Positions 46,932 to 55,699 of a stretch of DNA of 64,000 bases are shown one piece after another. Made by a program: the position numbers and the translations under genes. Where the stretch lies: contig CAWGNT010000023.1 of the NCBI GenBank assembly GCA_963824085.1, positions 1 to 64,000 on the forward strand. The letters run 5' to 3'. The stretch is from JARRNE01 sp963824085. Its GTDB lineage: Bacteria > Pseudomonadota > Gammaproteobacteria > Chromatiales > Chromatiaceae. Numbering within the stretch: position 1 is the stretch's first letter; each line of letters opens with the position of its first letter. The notes under the pieces were generated by a model. It made no database searches. It saw only the letters and a program-made list of their open reading frames with translations, and had not been told where the DNA came from.

Positions 46932-47843
46932 CTACAGCTCAATGCGCTTGATGGAAAGGTTCTCCAGATCCATGCGCCCGGCGCCTTGCTCCGCCGCGAT
47001 GCGGATGTACGGGATCTCATGCGCCTTGGCACCGAAGAGCCTGGCGGCCGCCGCGTCCGCTGTGACCATGTCCGCCGAGATGAGCTGCGACCGCATCTGC
47101 ACCACGTCCTTCGCGGATATGCCGCGCGGCCCGTGACGCATCAGGACGTTGAACGCGTCCACCACATTGAGGTCAGGCTTTCGGTAGCACGCAAAGTCGG
47201 CGATGCACTGATGGAGATCGTGCCGGTGCCAGAACTGGCGATCCCAGATCACCCCCATCAGGTTCTTCATCGCGATGGTGAGACCCGCGCTGCCGTGGTG
47301 CTTGAGCACGGGGACGTTGATGAAGACGTCCGATCCGAGGATGAGCTCATGCTCCGCCGCCTGCTTTAGTGCCCTCCCGCCGACGGCCACCGGATGGAAG
47401 TAACGCTCCCCGTCCCCCGGTGCTACCGTCGCGCCCGCGTCCCTCGCCGCCGAATCGATGCCGCTCGCGCGGTAGCTGCGGCGCCAATCGTCGCAGGTGT
47501 AGTCGAATACATAGACCTTCTTCGCCCCTGCCTCGTAACAGTGCTCTACAATGCGCCGCACCAACAAGGGGTTGGTATTGGCCGCCCGCTCCGGACCCGC
47601 CTCCCAGGCGATGTTGGGCTTCACGACCACGGTCTGCCCCGGCTTCACGTAGCGCCCCATTCCGCCCAACGCGGCCATGCCTGCGTCGAAGAGCTTGTCC
47701 GGCTCTCCTCCCTTTACGGCCACCAAGTCGTAGGTCCTTCTCTCAGCCTCCGCTGCAACGAAGGCTCTTGAAATCAGGGGCTTGATAGTCACCACTGCGG
47801 CAAGTCCAGCAGCCGAGGCGTTGACAAAGACGCGCCGTTTCAT
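46932..47843 (-). CDS. DUF362 family protein with Tat-like signal
   Basis: A 303-residue exported protein of the DUF362 family. MKRRVFVNASAAGLAAV looks like a twin-arginine signal; conserved family stretches are TVVVKPNIAWEA, AKKVYVFDYTCDDW, VFINVPVLKHHGSAGLTIAM with KNLMG, and SADMVTADAAAARLFG. DUF362 proteins often sit beside 4Fe-4S proteins, as here; the exact chemistry is unknown. It is the first gene of a four-gene minus-strand unit with the NapH/NapG-like protein, larB and larC. Confidence 0.9.
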   Translation of the reverse strand: MKRRVFVNASAAGLAAVVTIKPLISRAFVAAEAERRTYDLVAVKGGEPDKLFDAGMAALGGMGRYVKPGQTVVVKPNIAWEAGPERAANTNPLLVRRIVEHCYEAGAKKVYVFDYTCDDWRRSYRASGIDSAARDAGATVAPGDGERYFHPVAVGGRALKQAAEHELILGSDVFINVPVLKHHGSAGLTIAMKNLMGVIWDRQFWHRHDLHQCIADFACYRKPDLNVVDAFNVLMRHGPRGISAKDVVQMRSQLISADMVTADAAAARLFGAKAHEIPYIRIAAEQGAGRMDLENLSIKRIEL

Positions 47844-47903
47844 GGTCGCAGCTCCCGAAACGAAAACCTACGTTAAGTATCGGCGGCCGAAAGACGTTCC
47901 GGG

Positions 47904-47917
47904 CTGATTTGCGTCAA
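47904..47917 (-). promoter_or_regulatory. Possible FNR/ANR-type site
   Basis: CTGATTTGCGTCAA differs at two positions from TTGAT-N4-ATCAA and lies 61-74 bases upstream of the DUF362 start. Oxygen-responsive control would suit an Fe-S operon, but a single site with two mismatches is weak evidence. Confidence 0.3.
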
Positions 47918-48172
47918 CCGAGCTGGCGGGTTAGCTGTGTGCGGCGGGGAATCGAGGGCCGTGGCAAACGCGGCTAGTGATTTGGGTACGCAAAGAGGCA
48001 GTTGGTGTGGTCGCTCAGCTGAAATTTAAGGTTTGGGGGGCGGGTGCCGGTCCGCGGGACCGTCGGCGCCCGGGAGTCTACATGGATATATGCACGGCAT
48101 GCCCCGATGACCCGTACCCGACCCTCGTACCAGATCCTGGCTCCACAGCTGAGCTGTAGCACAAATCGCCTG

Positions 48173-48205
48173 CAAGAAAACGGCGCATTACCGTTGGTAA
48201 TGCGC
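48173..48205 (-). terminator. Rho-independent terminator
   Basis: On the minus strand GGCGCATTACC and GGTAATGCGCC form a perfect 11-bp stem around a three-base loop and are followed by GTTTTCTT. It begins about 40 bases after the stop of the membrane-protein gene at 48246-48905. The rest of 47844-48245 shows no gene. Confidence 0.85.
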
Positions 48206-48245
48206 CGCAAGGACCGATGGCGGTCTGTAGTTGCTGTTACGCCGC

Positions 48246-48905
48246 TTAGTCGTGGAAGAACGTCATCATCCTATCCGTGATGCCGGTTCCGCTGACCAAA
48301 ACGGCTATTCCAATAGCCAGCAGCGCCACCAGGCTCAGGACAGTCCAGTCATAGCCGATTAGGGCAAGAATACCGAGGACCACGCTGCCCAGTCCGATGA
48401 AGACCTGGGTGCTGCTCCCGACGGACATCGACTCGCGTGCGATCCGCTGAAGGGTATCGTCGGCACCCGACTCCTTGAGCTTCAGCGAGTTAAGCCGCGA
48501 GATGTCGCCGCTGCTTACGATGAGTGCGGCACCGAATACGATGACCGCCACCGGCAGCAACACGGTAGGACTGACCGTGAGTAGGCCGAGAACACCGAGA
48601 ACAATGCCGGCAACGCCAGCAAGGACTCCAATGCTCACACCGCCGCCAACGGCCGTATTCTCCAGCTTACCGCGAGACATTTTCGATAGCAGGCCGGAGT
48701 ATTCCATCGAAATCTTGCCCCCTTGGAAGATCAGGCCCGCGCCGATCGTGAGTGCAGCGATCGCAAGCATGTAGTGAGGGGCAATGTTGACTAGCCCAAG
48801 AATGGCTAGAATGACTGCGGCCAAGCCGCCGATCGACTGCGCGATCGAGCCGCCGCTTGTAAGGTCTACGGGATGTTCTTCGCTATGCACAGGCGAAGTA
48901 TTCAT
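48246..48905 (-). CDS. Membrane protein built from three two-helix repeats
   Basis: A 219-residue membrane protein of unknown function. Three similar units of about 40 residues are visible, each a pair of helices around a short turn: GGLAAVILAILGLVNIAPHY, VLAGVAGIVLGVLGLLTVSP and GLGSVVLGILALIGYDW, each followed by a small-residue-rich helix (for example IAALTIGAGLIFQGG, VIVFGAALIVSSG, LLAIGIAVLVSGTG). A hydrophilic loop of about 35 residues (NSLKLKESGADDTLQRIARE) separates units two and three. AGGAGG lies six bases before the ATG, directly after a hairpin; a strong terminator follows the gene. Confidence 0.82.
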   Translation of the reverse strand: MNTSPVHSEEHPVDLTSGGSIAQSIGGLAAVILAILGLVNIAPHYMLAIAALTIGAGLIFQGGKISMEYSGLLSKMSRGKLENTAVGGGVSIGVLAGVAGIVLGVLGLLTVSPTVLLPVAVIVFGAALIVSSGDISRLNSLKLKESGADDTLQRIARESMSVGSSTQVFIGLGSVVLGILALIGYDWTVLSLVALLAIGIAVLVSGTGITDRMMTFFHD

Positions 48906-48910
48906 AGCTG

Positions 48911-48932
48911 CCTCCTAGCCCCAGTCGGGGCT
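48911..48932 (-). promoter_or_regulatory. Leader hairpin abutting the Shine-Dalgarno sequence
   Basis: On the minus strand AGCCCC-GACT-GGGGCT forms a six-pair hairpin that ends exactly where AGGAGG begins. Such an arrangement can protect the mRNA 5' end or tune ribosome access. No known riboswitch fold is recognised. Confidence 0.4.
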
Positions 48933-49784
48933 GTCTGGGGTAGTTCCTTGGATTTCGGTAGGTTGGGTTTTCATCGGCGTTACCTCATCAGCTCATTAAA
49001 GCTTGAGATTGCCACATGCGAATCTATTCCGAGGAGCACCTAGATTCACCCAATGTAACCGAGTCAGTGCTCGTGACTCAGGAGTATCTAAGCAGAAGCT
49101 GTGCCAGACGCAAATTTCCTCTGCACGCGGTGTGGTATTGGCTTCCGCAACGCAGCGGTGAATGGGGCGAGAATACGGCGTGTAATCGTCGCGAAAAAAC
49201 GTTAGCCATTACGCGGAAACAGCTAACCACCTAAATAAGCGTAGCTTTCTGTGGCGTCGGCAGGATATCGATTGGGTTGAAAAAACGATTCCGACGAGTG
49301 TTGCGTTCATGGTGTCCACTCCCCACCAACCCACACCCGTGCTCTCCTGCGCGGAAGGCTTATACTACAGTTGGTTGCCAGACAGATTCACGGTTGATTT
49401 CCACCGTATTTGGTTCAAAGTGGCCACGCGTTACGCTGCTATCTTGCCGCTCGCATTCACTATCGTAAATGACCGTCAACGGATTACGTGACTAGCCCTG
49501 GAATTCAGCCGGAACACTTTGCACTCCATCCGTGAGGCCTAGATCCCGGCACTCCCTGCCGGGATGACGCTCAGGCACGGATCAACGTCGTCGTTCCGGC
49601 AGAGCCTGCCCCGGACTTGATCCGGGGGAATGCCGGAAACCAGGTGCTGGGGACGGCGCGCAGCCCTGGACAAAGCAGCCCCTTTGTCGCAGCTGAGAAA
49701 TAGCGCTAATCAATTCGGAATCCGGCCGAATCTGCGCAACGAATCAGGGCATCATTGCAAAAGAAATCGGGATGAATCCGCGTC
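48933..49784. other. Gene-poor A+T-richer region with repeat copy
   Basis: No gene that I can support. Frames at 49016-49234 and 49277-49491 are open, but have no recognisable domain and are poorly preceded by ribosome-binding sites; the second (GLYYSWLPDRFTVDFHRIWF) reads like a piece of transposon-related sequence. The part from 49541 to 49712 is repeat type D. Confidence 0.45.
49541..49712 (-). repeat. Dispersed intergenic repeat type D, copy 2
   Basis: Inverted copy of the element at 8272-8446. Shared blocks read on the minus strand: CTCAGCTGCGACAAAGG, GGCTGCGCGCCGTCC, ACCTGGTTTCCGG, CCCCCGGATCAAGTCCGGGG, CAGGCTCTGCCGGAACGACG, and a terminal GTCATCCCGGC...GCCGGGAT hairpin. Confidence 0.75.
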
Positions 49785-51932
49785 CTAGCTCTCCTCTCCG
49801 ACTTTTCCTGGACCGTCAAGCACATAGATACCAACCTTATTGGCACCGACGGCAAAGACTAGAGCCCCGCCGTCAGTTTCGATCTCATTGCCGGTGACGG
49901 CATCACGGTACACTCCGGGCTTCACTCCATCCACGCTGACCTGTTCGTCGTTCCCAATGGCGAGCCCAATCACCGCATAGCTGTTCCCCTCCGAATAGTC
50001 GCGGACGAAGCTCATGCCGGTCCCCCATTCCGTGATTCGGTCCATTCGCCCTTTCTGCAAAGCCGGTATGGAGCGGCGAATCTGGTTCAGCCGCCGGACA
50101 TGTCGATACACGGGATGGGCCTGAGTCTCGACTATGCGCTCCGCGGTCAAATGGTCTCCGAAGTAGGCTCGACCGGTCCGGTCGAGGGTATCGCTGGCCT
50201 CGGCGACATCCTGGGGAGCCCCCTTCATGAACTCGATCTCCTCGCCAAAGTAAAGGCAGGGGATGCCGCGAGCGGTCCACAGCAGGTTGTAAGCGGCGAT
50301 CGCCATCCACTGCTCTCCCTTGAAGCGGTACTTGAAGTCGTTGTCAGGGCCGACGTCGTGGTTCTGGAGAAATGTCACCAGTTGGGTGACGTCCCCGTAG
50401 ATCCAGTCCATGGACAACACCTGCGCCGTGCCCGCGTAAGTGCCGCGGCTGAGGGAGTCGCGAAAGGTGGAGAACAGGCCGAAGTCGAGGACGGAAAAGC
50501 CCGAGTCCCCGCCGGCGTCGGGGTTGCGGGGATCGTGGCCAAGACGGGTGTACCACCAAGGACGGATCTCTGACGGTCCATTGTCGCCGCCGCCAAGGTC
50601 TCCCCATCCGTAACCCTTTACCAAGTTCTCGCCGAACACGAACAATCCGGGCTTGTGCGCCTTCCATGCATTAACGTATTCGAGCAGATTTCCGCGTTCG
50701 ATGTGCTTGACCGTGTCGATACGCAGCGCGTCCACGCCCATGTCCAGGTAGCGATTGATGGCCTCGACGATGTAGTCCCTTACGTTCTGGTTCTCGGTAG
50801 CCAGGTCGATGCAGTCCCCGGCGATGTGCTTGTTCTGCAAGGGGGGGGCGCTCTCCCAGTCGCCGCCCATGATGAACCCTTCCTGGTGGTACCAGGCGGG
50901 GTCGAGCGTCTGCGCGTCGATGCCGAAGAATCGGCCCGGGTCAAAGCCGGGCTTGGGCACAGTTTCGTGCGTCTTGGGGTCTACCAGCGGGTCCGTCCCC
51001 TCGGGGTCCCGCAGGTGGCGCTCGCGGTACCAGTCGGGGGCGACCGGGTTGTCGATGTCGTCCCGGTTCGGCCAAGCGTAGTTGCCCAGATTGCCTTGGT
51101 AGGGACCGTAGTCCACCTCGCCCTGACTCGAGCCATCGGGCACGTAGTACTTGATCGGCAGGTGATCGATGTGGACCTTGCCTCGGATTCCGTACTGGCA
51201 GGAATGGTTGATGACCACGTCCTGAATGATCTTGATGCCCCGGGAGTGGGCGGCATCGATCAGGTCCTGGTAGGTGGCGTCCGGCGACTCCAGCCTCGGG
51301 TCGATCCGAGTCCAGTCGTAGGGATGGTAGCCGTGATAGTCGAGCCCCGAGCGGTTCTCCACCGGCGGCGTGATCCAGATCGCAGTGAACCCCAGGTCGC
51401 GGATGTAGTCCAGCCGCTGAATCAGGCCCTTGAAATCCCCTCGCCAATGGGGGTCGGTGGGCTCTCCCGTGTGCGGGTCGAAGCGGATGCGGTCGCGGCA
51501 GAAGAAGTTGTTGGAGGGATCACCGTCGTAGAAGCGGGTGGTGATCAGAAAATAGATGGTCTCCTCGCGGAAGTCTCGGCGTTCGTGAACGGGCCGCGGC
51601 TCGACCGCCGCGACTTTCCCGCGTGCCGATGCCTTCCTCGGCTTGGGCACCACCGCATCTGGCCGGCGATCGTGCCAGCGCCCGTCGGCGCCGAGCCAAC
51701 CCTCGCTGCCGCGGGTGAGGTCACCGGTCTGCCGGCCGCTGGCATCGTTGAACAGGAGGTGAACGGCGTCGGTGTCCTTGAAACGATAAACGAACCAGTC
51801 CCCGTGCTCGCGCCGCATCGGCACGCCCGGCCAGCTGCTGCCGCGGTGCTCCGGGATGGTCGCCCAGAAGTGAACATGCACACTGTCCGCCCAGTCGGCG
51901 GGCTTTTGGAAATGCACAACGAGATCGGCCAT
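49785..51932 (-). CDS. GH13 alpha-amylase-family glycosidase with N-terminal starch-binding module
   Basis: A 715-residue GH13 enzyme acting on alpha-1,4-glucans. Residues 1-90 form a CBM25/26-like starch-binding module (VHVHFWATIPEHRGSSWPG, WFVYRFKDTDAVHLLFND). The barrel starts at IYFLITTRFYDGDPSNNF; catalytic residues are Asp406 (DALRIDTVKH), Glu435 (FVFGENL) and Asp526 (FLQNHD), with IIQDVVINHS as conserved region I. A C-terminal beta domain ends the protein. No signal peptide is seen, so a role in intracellular glycogen or maltodextrin breakdown is likelier than export. The gene stands alone, 67 bases from adenine deaminase. Confidence 0.94.
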   Translation of the reverse strand: MADLVVHFQKPADWADSVHVHFWATIPEHRGSSWPGVPMRREHGDWFVYRFKDTDAVHLLFNDASGRQTGDLTRGSEGWLGADGRWHDRRPDAVVPKPRKASARGKVAAVEPRPVHERRDFREETIYFLITTRFYDGDPSNNFFCRDRIRFDPHTGEPTDPHWRGDFKGLIQRLDYIRDLGFTAIWITPPVENRSGLDYHGYHPYDWTRIDPRLESPDATYQDLIDAAHSRGIKIIQDVVINHSCQYGIRGKVHIDHLPIKYYVPDGSSQGEVDYGPYQGNLGNYAWPNRDDIDNPVAPDWYRERHLRDPEGTDPLVDPKTHETVPKPGFDPGRFFGIDAQTLDPAWYHQEGFIMGGDWESAPPLQNKHIAGDCIDLATENQNVRDYIVEAINRYLDMGVDALRIDTVKHIERGNLLEYVNAWKAHKPGLFVFGENLVKGYGWGDLGGGDNGPSEIRPWWYTRLGHDPRNPDAGGDSGFSVLDFGLFSTFRDSLSRGTYAGTAQVLSMDWIYGDVTQLVTFLQNHDVGPDNDFKYRFKGEQWMAIAAYNLLWTARGIPCLYFGEEIEFMKGAPQDVAEASDTLDRTGRAYFGDHLTAERIVETQAHPVYRHVRRLNQIRRSIPALQKGRMDRITEWGTGMSFVRDYSEGNSYAVIGLAIGNDEQVSVDGVKPGVYRDAVTGNEIETDGGALVFAVGANKVGIYVLDGPGKVGEES

Positions 51933-51999
51933 GGGAGCTGGTCTCCTGGTTAGTCGGACGAACTGCCCGGCGCGGGTTGAGGCGGACGATCGGGACGAC

Positions 52000-53790
52000 T
52001 CAGAGCAGCGCTGAGACCAACTCGAAACGCTCCACGTCCACGAGTCCGCGATCGGTGATCTTAAGCGAAGGAATCACGGGAAGCGCGATGAAGGCGAGCT
52101 GCAGGAACGGCTCGTCCAAACGGCACCCGAGTCCGCGGGCGGCCGCCTTCAAGTCCTCCAAGCTCCGAGCGACATCCGCGGGAGGGCACTCCGTCATAAG
52201 TCCGCCGACAGGGAGCCGCAGATCCGCAAGCGCGCCGTGAGGACCGACCACTGCGATGCCGCCGTCGAGGTCTCGCAAATGGTTGACGGCAAGGGACATA
52301 GCCCCCGAATCAGCGCCGACCACGATCACGTTGTGGGAGTCATGGTTGATAGAGCATGCGATCGCGCCGTGCTGCAGGCCAAAGCCCTGGATGAAACCGA
52401 CGGCGCGCCGCCCGGTCCGGCGGTGGCGCTCCAGGACCGCCACCTTGAGCACGTCCTGTGACGGGTCGGCGACGACTTCTCCGCTCTCGATCCGCAGCTG
52501 GGCCTGGCGGTGCGCGGTGAGAAGCGAGCCCGGGCGGACGCCGATCACCCGCACCGGCTGCTGCGTCATCGGGGAGGCGGCGGCGACGCGGAAGTCCGCG
52601 GGACCGACCGGATCGAGATGCAGGTTGCGCTCGAACGAGACCCCATAGCCTTGCGCCGTGCGCTCCTCGGCAGCCCGCGCGAGACGGCTCTCGTCCACCC
52701 GACGGCCCCGCTTGTAGACAGCGTCAATGGTCAAACCGGAACGCCAGTCGGCACTGTCCCGCGGACGCACGAGGCACAGATCGGCTTGATAGCCCGGCGC
52801 CACTGCCCCGCGATCCTCGAGGCCATAGGCCCTGGCCGCCGCGAAGCTGGCGGCCCGGAAGACCGCCTCCGGGCGCAAACCTGCGCGCAGGGCCTTGTCG
52901 ACGATGAAGCCGATATGGCCTTCGCGCGCGATGTCCGCCGGGTTGCGGTCATCGCTGCACAGCCCGATCACCGCCGAGGAGTAGTCGTCGAGCAGGGGCA
53001 GCAGGGTATCTGCATCCTTCGCGCACGAGCCCTCGCGGATCAGCACGTGGATACCCTTGCGCAGCTTCTCCCGCGCCTCGGCGATGGTGGTCGACTCGTG
53101 GCAGCTGTGGATACCCGCTGCCCCGTAGGCGTTGAGTTCCTTGCCAACGAGGCCCGGACAATGGCCGTCGCGCCGCATCCCGGCGAAGGCGACCAGCTTG
53201 TCGAGCACCGCCGGATCGCCCGCAAGGAGCCCCGGGTAGTTCATCATCTCCGCGAGCCCGAGCACCCGCGGGTGCCCCCGGAGCTGGAGGAGATTGTCGG
53301 TCGTCAGCTCGGCACCGCTCGTTTCGAGGCCCATGTGCGGGCTGGTCGAGGGGACGCAGCTCGAGAGCATGACGAAGACGTCGAGCTCGAGCCCCTCGGA
53401 TGCCTCCAGTGCCCAATGCAGCCCCTCCACGCCCCGGACATTGGCAATCTCGTGCGGATCCCAGACGACCGTCGTGGTCCCGGCCGGCAGCACGCACTGC
53501 TGAAAACGCACCGGGGTGAGGAGGCTGCTCTCGATGTGCACGTGAGCGTCGATGAAGCCGGGGACCACGAATGCACCCCTGGCATCCACGGTCTCACGAC
53601 CCTCGTATGCGTCCGCCACCCCAGCGATCCGCCCCTTGTAGACGGCAACGTCTCCGGCGGCCAGCTCACCCGCGAAGACGTCGAGAAACCGTCCTCGCTT
53701 GATGACCAGGTCGGCCGGCAGATCCCCCCTGGCAACACGGATTGCCGCGGCAAGGTCAGCCGTCGAGGCGTAGTGGGCTTTGCTGGGCAT
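52000..53790 (-). CDS. ade: Adenine deaminase
   Basis: A 596-residue metal-dependent amidohydrolase converting adenine to hypoxanthine and ammonia in purine salvage. The metal-site start DAHVHIESSLLTP, then TTVVWDPHEIANVRG, HCPGLVGKELNAYGAAGIHS and LCSDDRNPADI, are the adenine-deaminase motifs; the C-terminal domain has SINHDSHNVIVVG and DRGLVDVERFELVSALL. The ATG giving MPSKAHYAS is chosen; the frame upstream has no family similarity. It follows the amylase gene in the same direction but shares no obvious pathway with it. Confidence 0.95.
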   Translation of the reverse strand: MPSKAHYASTADLAAAIRVARGDLPADLVIKRGRFLDVFAGELAAGDVAVYKGRIAGVADAYEGRETVDARGAFVVPGFIDAHVHIESSLLTPVRFQQCVLPAGTTTVVWDPHEIANVRGVEGLHWALEASEGLELDVFVMLSSCVPSTSPHMGLETSGAELTTDNLLQLRGHPRVLGLAEMMNYPGLLAGDPAVLDKLVAFAGMRRDGHCPGLVGKELNAYGAAGIHSCHESTTIAEAREKLRKGIHVLIREGSCAKDADTLLPLLDDYSSAVIGLCSDDRNPADIAREGHIGFIVDKALRAGLRPEAVFRAASFAAARAYGLEDRGAVAPGYQADLCLVRPRDSADWRSGLTIDAVYKRGRRVDESRLARAAEERTAQGYGVSFERNLHLDPVGPADFRVAAASPMTQQPVRVIGVRPGSLLTAHRQAQLRIESGEVVADPSQDVLKVAVLERHRRTGRRAVGFIQGFGLQHGAIACSINHDSHNVIVVGADSGAMSLAVNHLRDLDGGIAVVGPHGALADLRLPVGGLMTECPPADVARSLEDLKAAARGLGCRLDEPFLQLAFIALPVIPSLKITDRGLVDVERFELVSALL

Positions 53791-54002
53791 GGCCTCGGTC
53801 CCTGTGTCCAAGTCAACGGTGCATGGTAGCGCCAAACGCCGCTCGAGCGCGCCTCGCCCTCGCAGGTTGATCGCGCCAACCACTCAGGGCGTCGCAAGCG
53901 CAACCGACGTGGCTCGACCACGCGCCTTGACAGCCGCCGGGCTGCCGTTCCTGCTATGCGTTCGACACCAGCTTGGGGAAACCGTTTCCGCACCCCGGAT
54001 TG

Positions 54003-54269
54003 CTAGATATCCACCGTCTCGGCCGGGGAGAGTCCGAGCCTCGCCCTGGCATGCCGAACCGCCTCCCGCCTCGACATCGGCCCGAGAAATGCCCAGGACG
54101 ACGGCCGCGCGACCCCGTCGCAGATCTGAGCTTCGATAACGGACAGGGTCTTGGTTTCGGGGTCGTAGTTGGCCACCCGCCCCCCAGGGGACCGCAGACG
54201 CTGCATCTTGCCGACGATCCGCTCCACCGCCTCGGAGGTGACGGGAAAGAAAAAGTGCACCGTGGTCAC
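54003..54269 (-). CDS. Hypothetical protein, 88 residues
   Basis: Not recognised. A GTG start (VTTVHFFFPVTSEAVERIVG) is preceded by GAGGGGAGC at good distance. The frame reads as a mixed alpha/beta protein with GGRVANYDPETKTLSVIEAQ and ends LSPAETVDI. The same frame is open further upstream across the 3' end of the pseudopilin, so it could be a displaced piece of a longer protein created by a frameshift. It does not resemble pilins. Confidence 0.45.
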   Translation of the reverse strand: MTTVHFFFPVTSEAVERIVGKMQRLRSPGGRVANYDPETKTLSVIEAQICDGVARPSSWAFLGPMSRREAVRHARARLGLSPAETVDI

Positions 54270-54328
54270 AAGGCTCCCCTCAAGGTTCTCTCTCCTGGAC
54301 GCCCAGGCGTTACCGCGCTCCTCAGGCG

Positions 54329-54745
54329 TCAGGAGGTTGGCGGCCCACGCACGTCCAGCGTTCCGTCCGGTAAATAGGTGAAGTAGGAGTGGGAGGCGCG
54401 CAAATGGATGCCGTTGCCGGCCGCCGCCCCGACCCTGATGATGTCGGCGTCGTCGATCTCCCGCCCATCGGCGGAAGGCTCCAGGAACACTATCCAGCCG
54501 GACATCCAGTCGAGATTCCCCGAGCAAGTCCGCCCGTCCGAGCTACTGCACATGGACACGCCAACGCCCCGGCTGACGGCCTGCCCGCGCGCAAGGGCCA
54601 TGTCGGTGATGAGGACGTTGCTGACCGTGTCGAGCCGCGACCTCGCGAGCAGGCCCGCGAGTGAGGGAACGGCCAAGAGGAGGACAATCCCCGCGACGAC
54701 AAGAGCCGCGAGCAGCTCGACCAGAGTAAATCCCCGGCGGACCAT
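54329..54745 (-). CDS. FimT/GspH-like pseudopilin, apparently short
   Basis: A 138-residue type IV pilin-like protein. MVRRGFTLVELLAALVVAGI is a standard prepilin-peptidase site (cleavage between Gly and Phe, Glu5 present) followed by the hydrophobic stalk VLLLAVPSLAGLLARSRLDT. ALARGQAVSRGVGVSMCSSS and WMSGWIVFLEPSADGREID are typical of the GspH/FimT globular domain, where the two Cys may pair. It stops shortly after FTYLPDGTLDVRG, earlier than the usual 160-170 residues, so the C terminus may be lost. No other pilus gene is near. Confidence 0.75.
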   Translation of the reverse strand: MVRRGFTLVELLAALVVAGIVLLLAVPSLAGLLARSRLDTVSNVLITDMALARGQAVSRGVGVSMCSSSDGRTCSGNLDWMSGWIVFLEPSADGREIDDADIIRVGAAAGNGIHLRASHSYFTYLPDGTLDVRGPPTS

Positions 54746-54887
54746 GAAGCCCCTGCGGCGAGCAAGCGCGTCGGCGATGCGAGGAAGAGGGTGGCCGCTC
54801 CGCGCCTGTCGTCTGTCTGTTCTGAGACTCGACGGATCAGCCTGCAGCTGCCGACCGGCGATCCGGGCGTATCTCTGTCGACTCCGC

Positions 54888-55181
54888 TCAATCACAGCGT
54901 TGCTTCCTGTCGTCGATGCGCCCCACCCACTCGATCGTGACGACCCTTCCGGTTTCGCCCGTTCGTTCGTCACAGATGACGAATGCGACCGCGCTTGCCG
55001 TGTCGCCCGTGGCGACGCCGGCGGTTTCTCGCCCGCCCTCGGCTGGCCCTTCGTCCCTCGCCGCGTGTCCGTCGGTCCCTGTTTCGGACGTCGCCCCGGC
55101 CAGCACGAGCGGTGTGACAAATGACAAGGTGAGGACGGCTGCCCACACCCGAGGCCAAACACGGCAAGAAAGGCGTCTCAT
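54888..55181 (-). CDS. Hypothetical exported protein
   Basis: A 97-residue product with a plausible signal peptide (RVWAAVLTLSFVTPLVLAGA) and a short hydrophilic mature part with CDERTGETGRVVTIEWVG and a second Cys near the end. I do not recognise it. It lies upstream of the pseudopilin on the same strand and might be co-transcribed. Composition is consistent with real coding, but no family similarity supports it. Confidence 0.4.
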   Translation of the reverse strand: MRRLSCRVWPRVWAAVLTLSFVTPLVLAGATSETGTDGHAARDEGPAEGGRETAGVATGDTASAVAFVICDERTGETGRVVTIEWVGRIDDRKQRCD

Positions 55182-55699
55182 GTCTCGCTGTTCGCTCCGC
55201 TCCGGCAGGTCCGACTCAAGGCTCGCGGCCTCAGTGCCACGACGGGATCACGGCAAAGATTGGTGGCAACGGAAACTGCGTCCGGGTGCCAAACCCCGCC
55301 CAGTATGTTGGCCACGGGGCGGCAGCCTGTTTGCGAACCCCATCAAGGAACTGGGCCGCGCCCGTGGGGTCGCATCCCTGATGCGCGCAGCACGTCGCAA
55401 AGTGATGCGGGTAAAAGGCTGTCGCGCGTACGCCGTGAGGCGACCTGCGCCGAGCTCCCGCTGTGGCTGACCACGACGGTTTGGGCCAGGGGACCCGGGT
55501 GCCAGGGAACCCGCGGCGGAGCCTGTACGGATGTGCACCGTTCGCAGTTGAGTTTTTCGTTTCTTTGGCCGGATTGGGCACGGCAGGTAAGCGTCCGTCA
55601 CCCGCCACGGTGTCCCCTGGCGTGCACTTGGATTGCCTTGCGGCCCGCCGATCGCTCCGTGTCTAATTCCGCTTCCGGCAATCCACTCGAGGTTCGCCC
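55182..55699. other. Spacer with a partial type A repeat arm
   Basis: No gene recognised. From 55535 to 55585, read on the minus strand, AAAGAAACGAAAAACTCAAC followed by TGCGAACGGT resembles the outer right flank of the type A repeat copy at 42731 (AAAAACGAACAACTCAACTG). The hairpins are absent, so it is a truncated copy at best. Confidence 0.45.

Noticed and set aside
49277..49491. Possible transposase remnant
   Set aside because: The translation is suggestive of transposon-linked sequence, but no catalytic motif, inverted ends or target duplication could be found.
50655..51953. 432-residue plus-strand open frame
   Set aside because: Antisense to the GH13 enzyme; no domain of its own.
52510..53829. 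439-residue plus-strand open frame
   Set aside because: It is exactly antisense to adenine deaminase, whose motifs are unambiguous.
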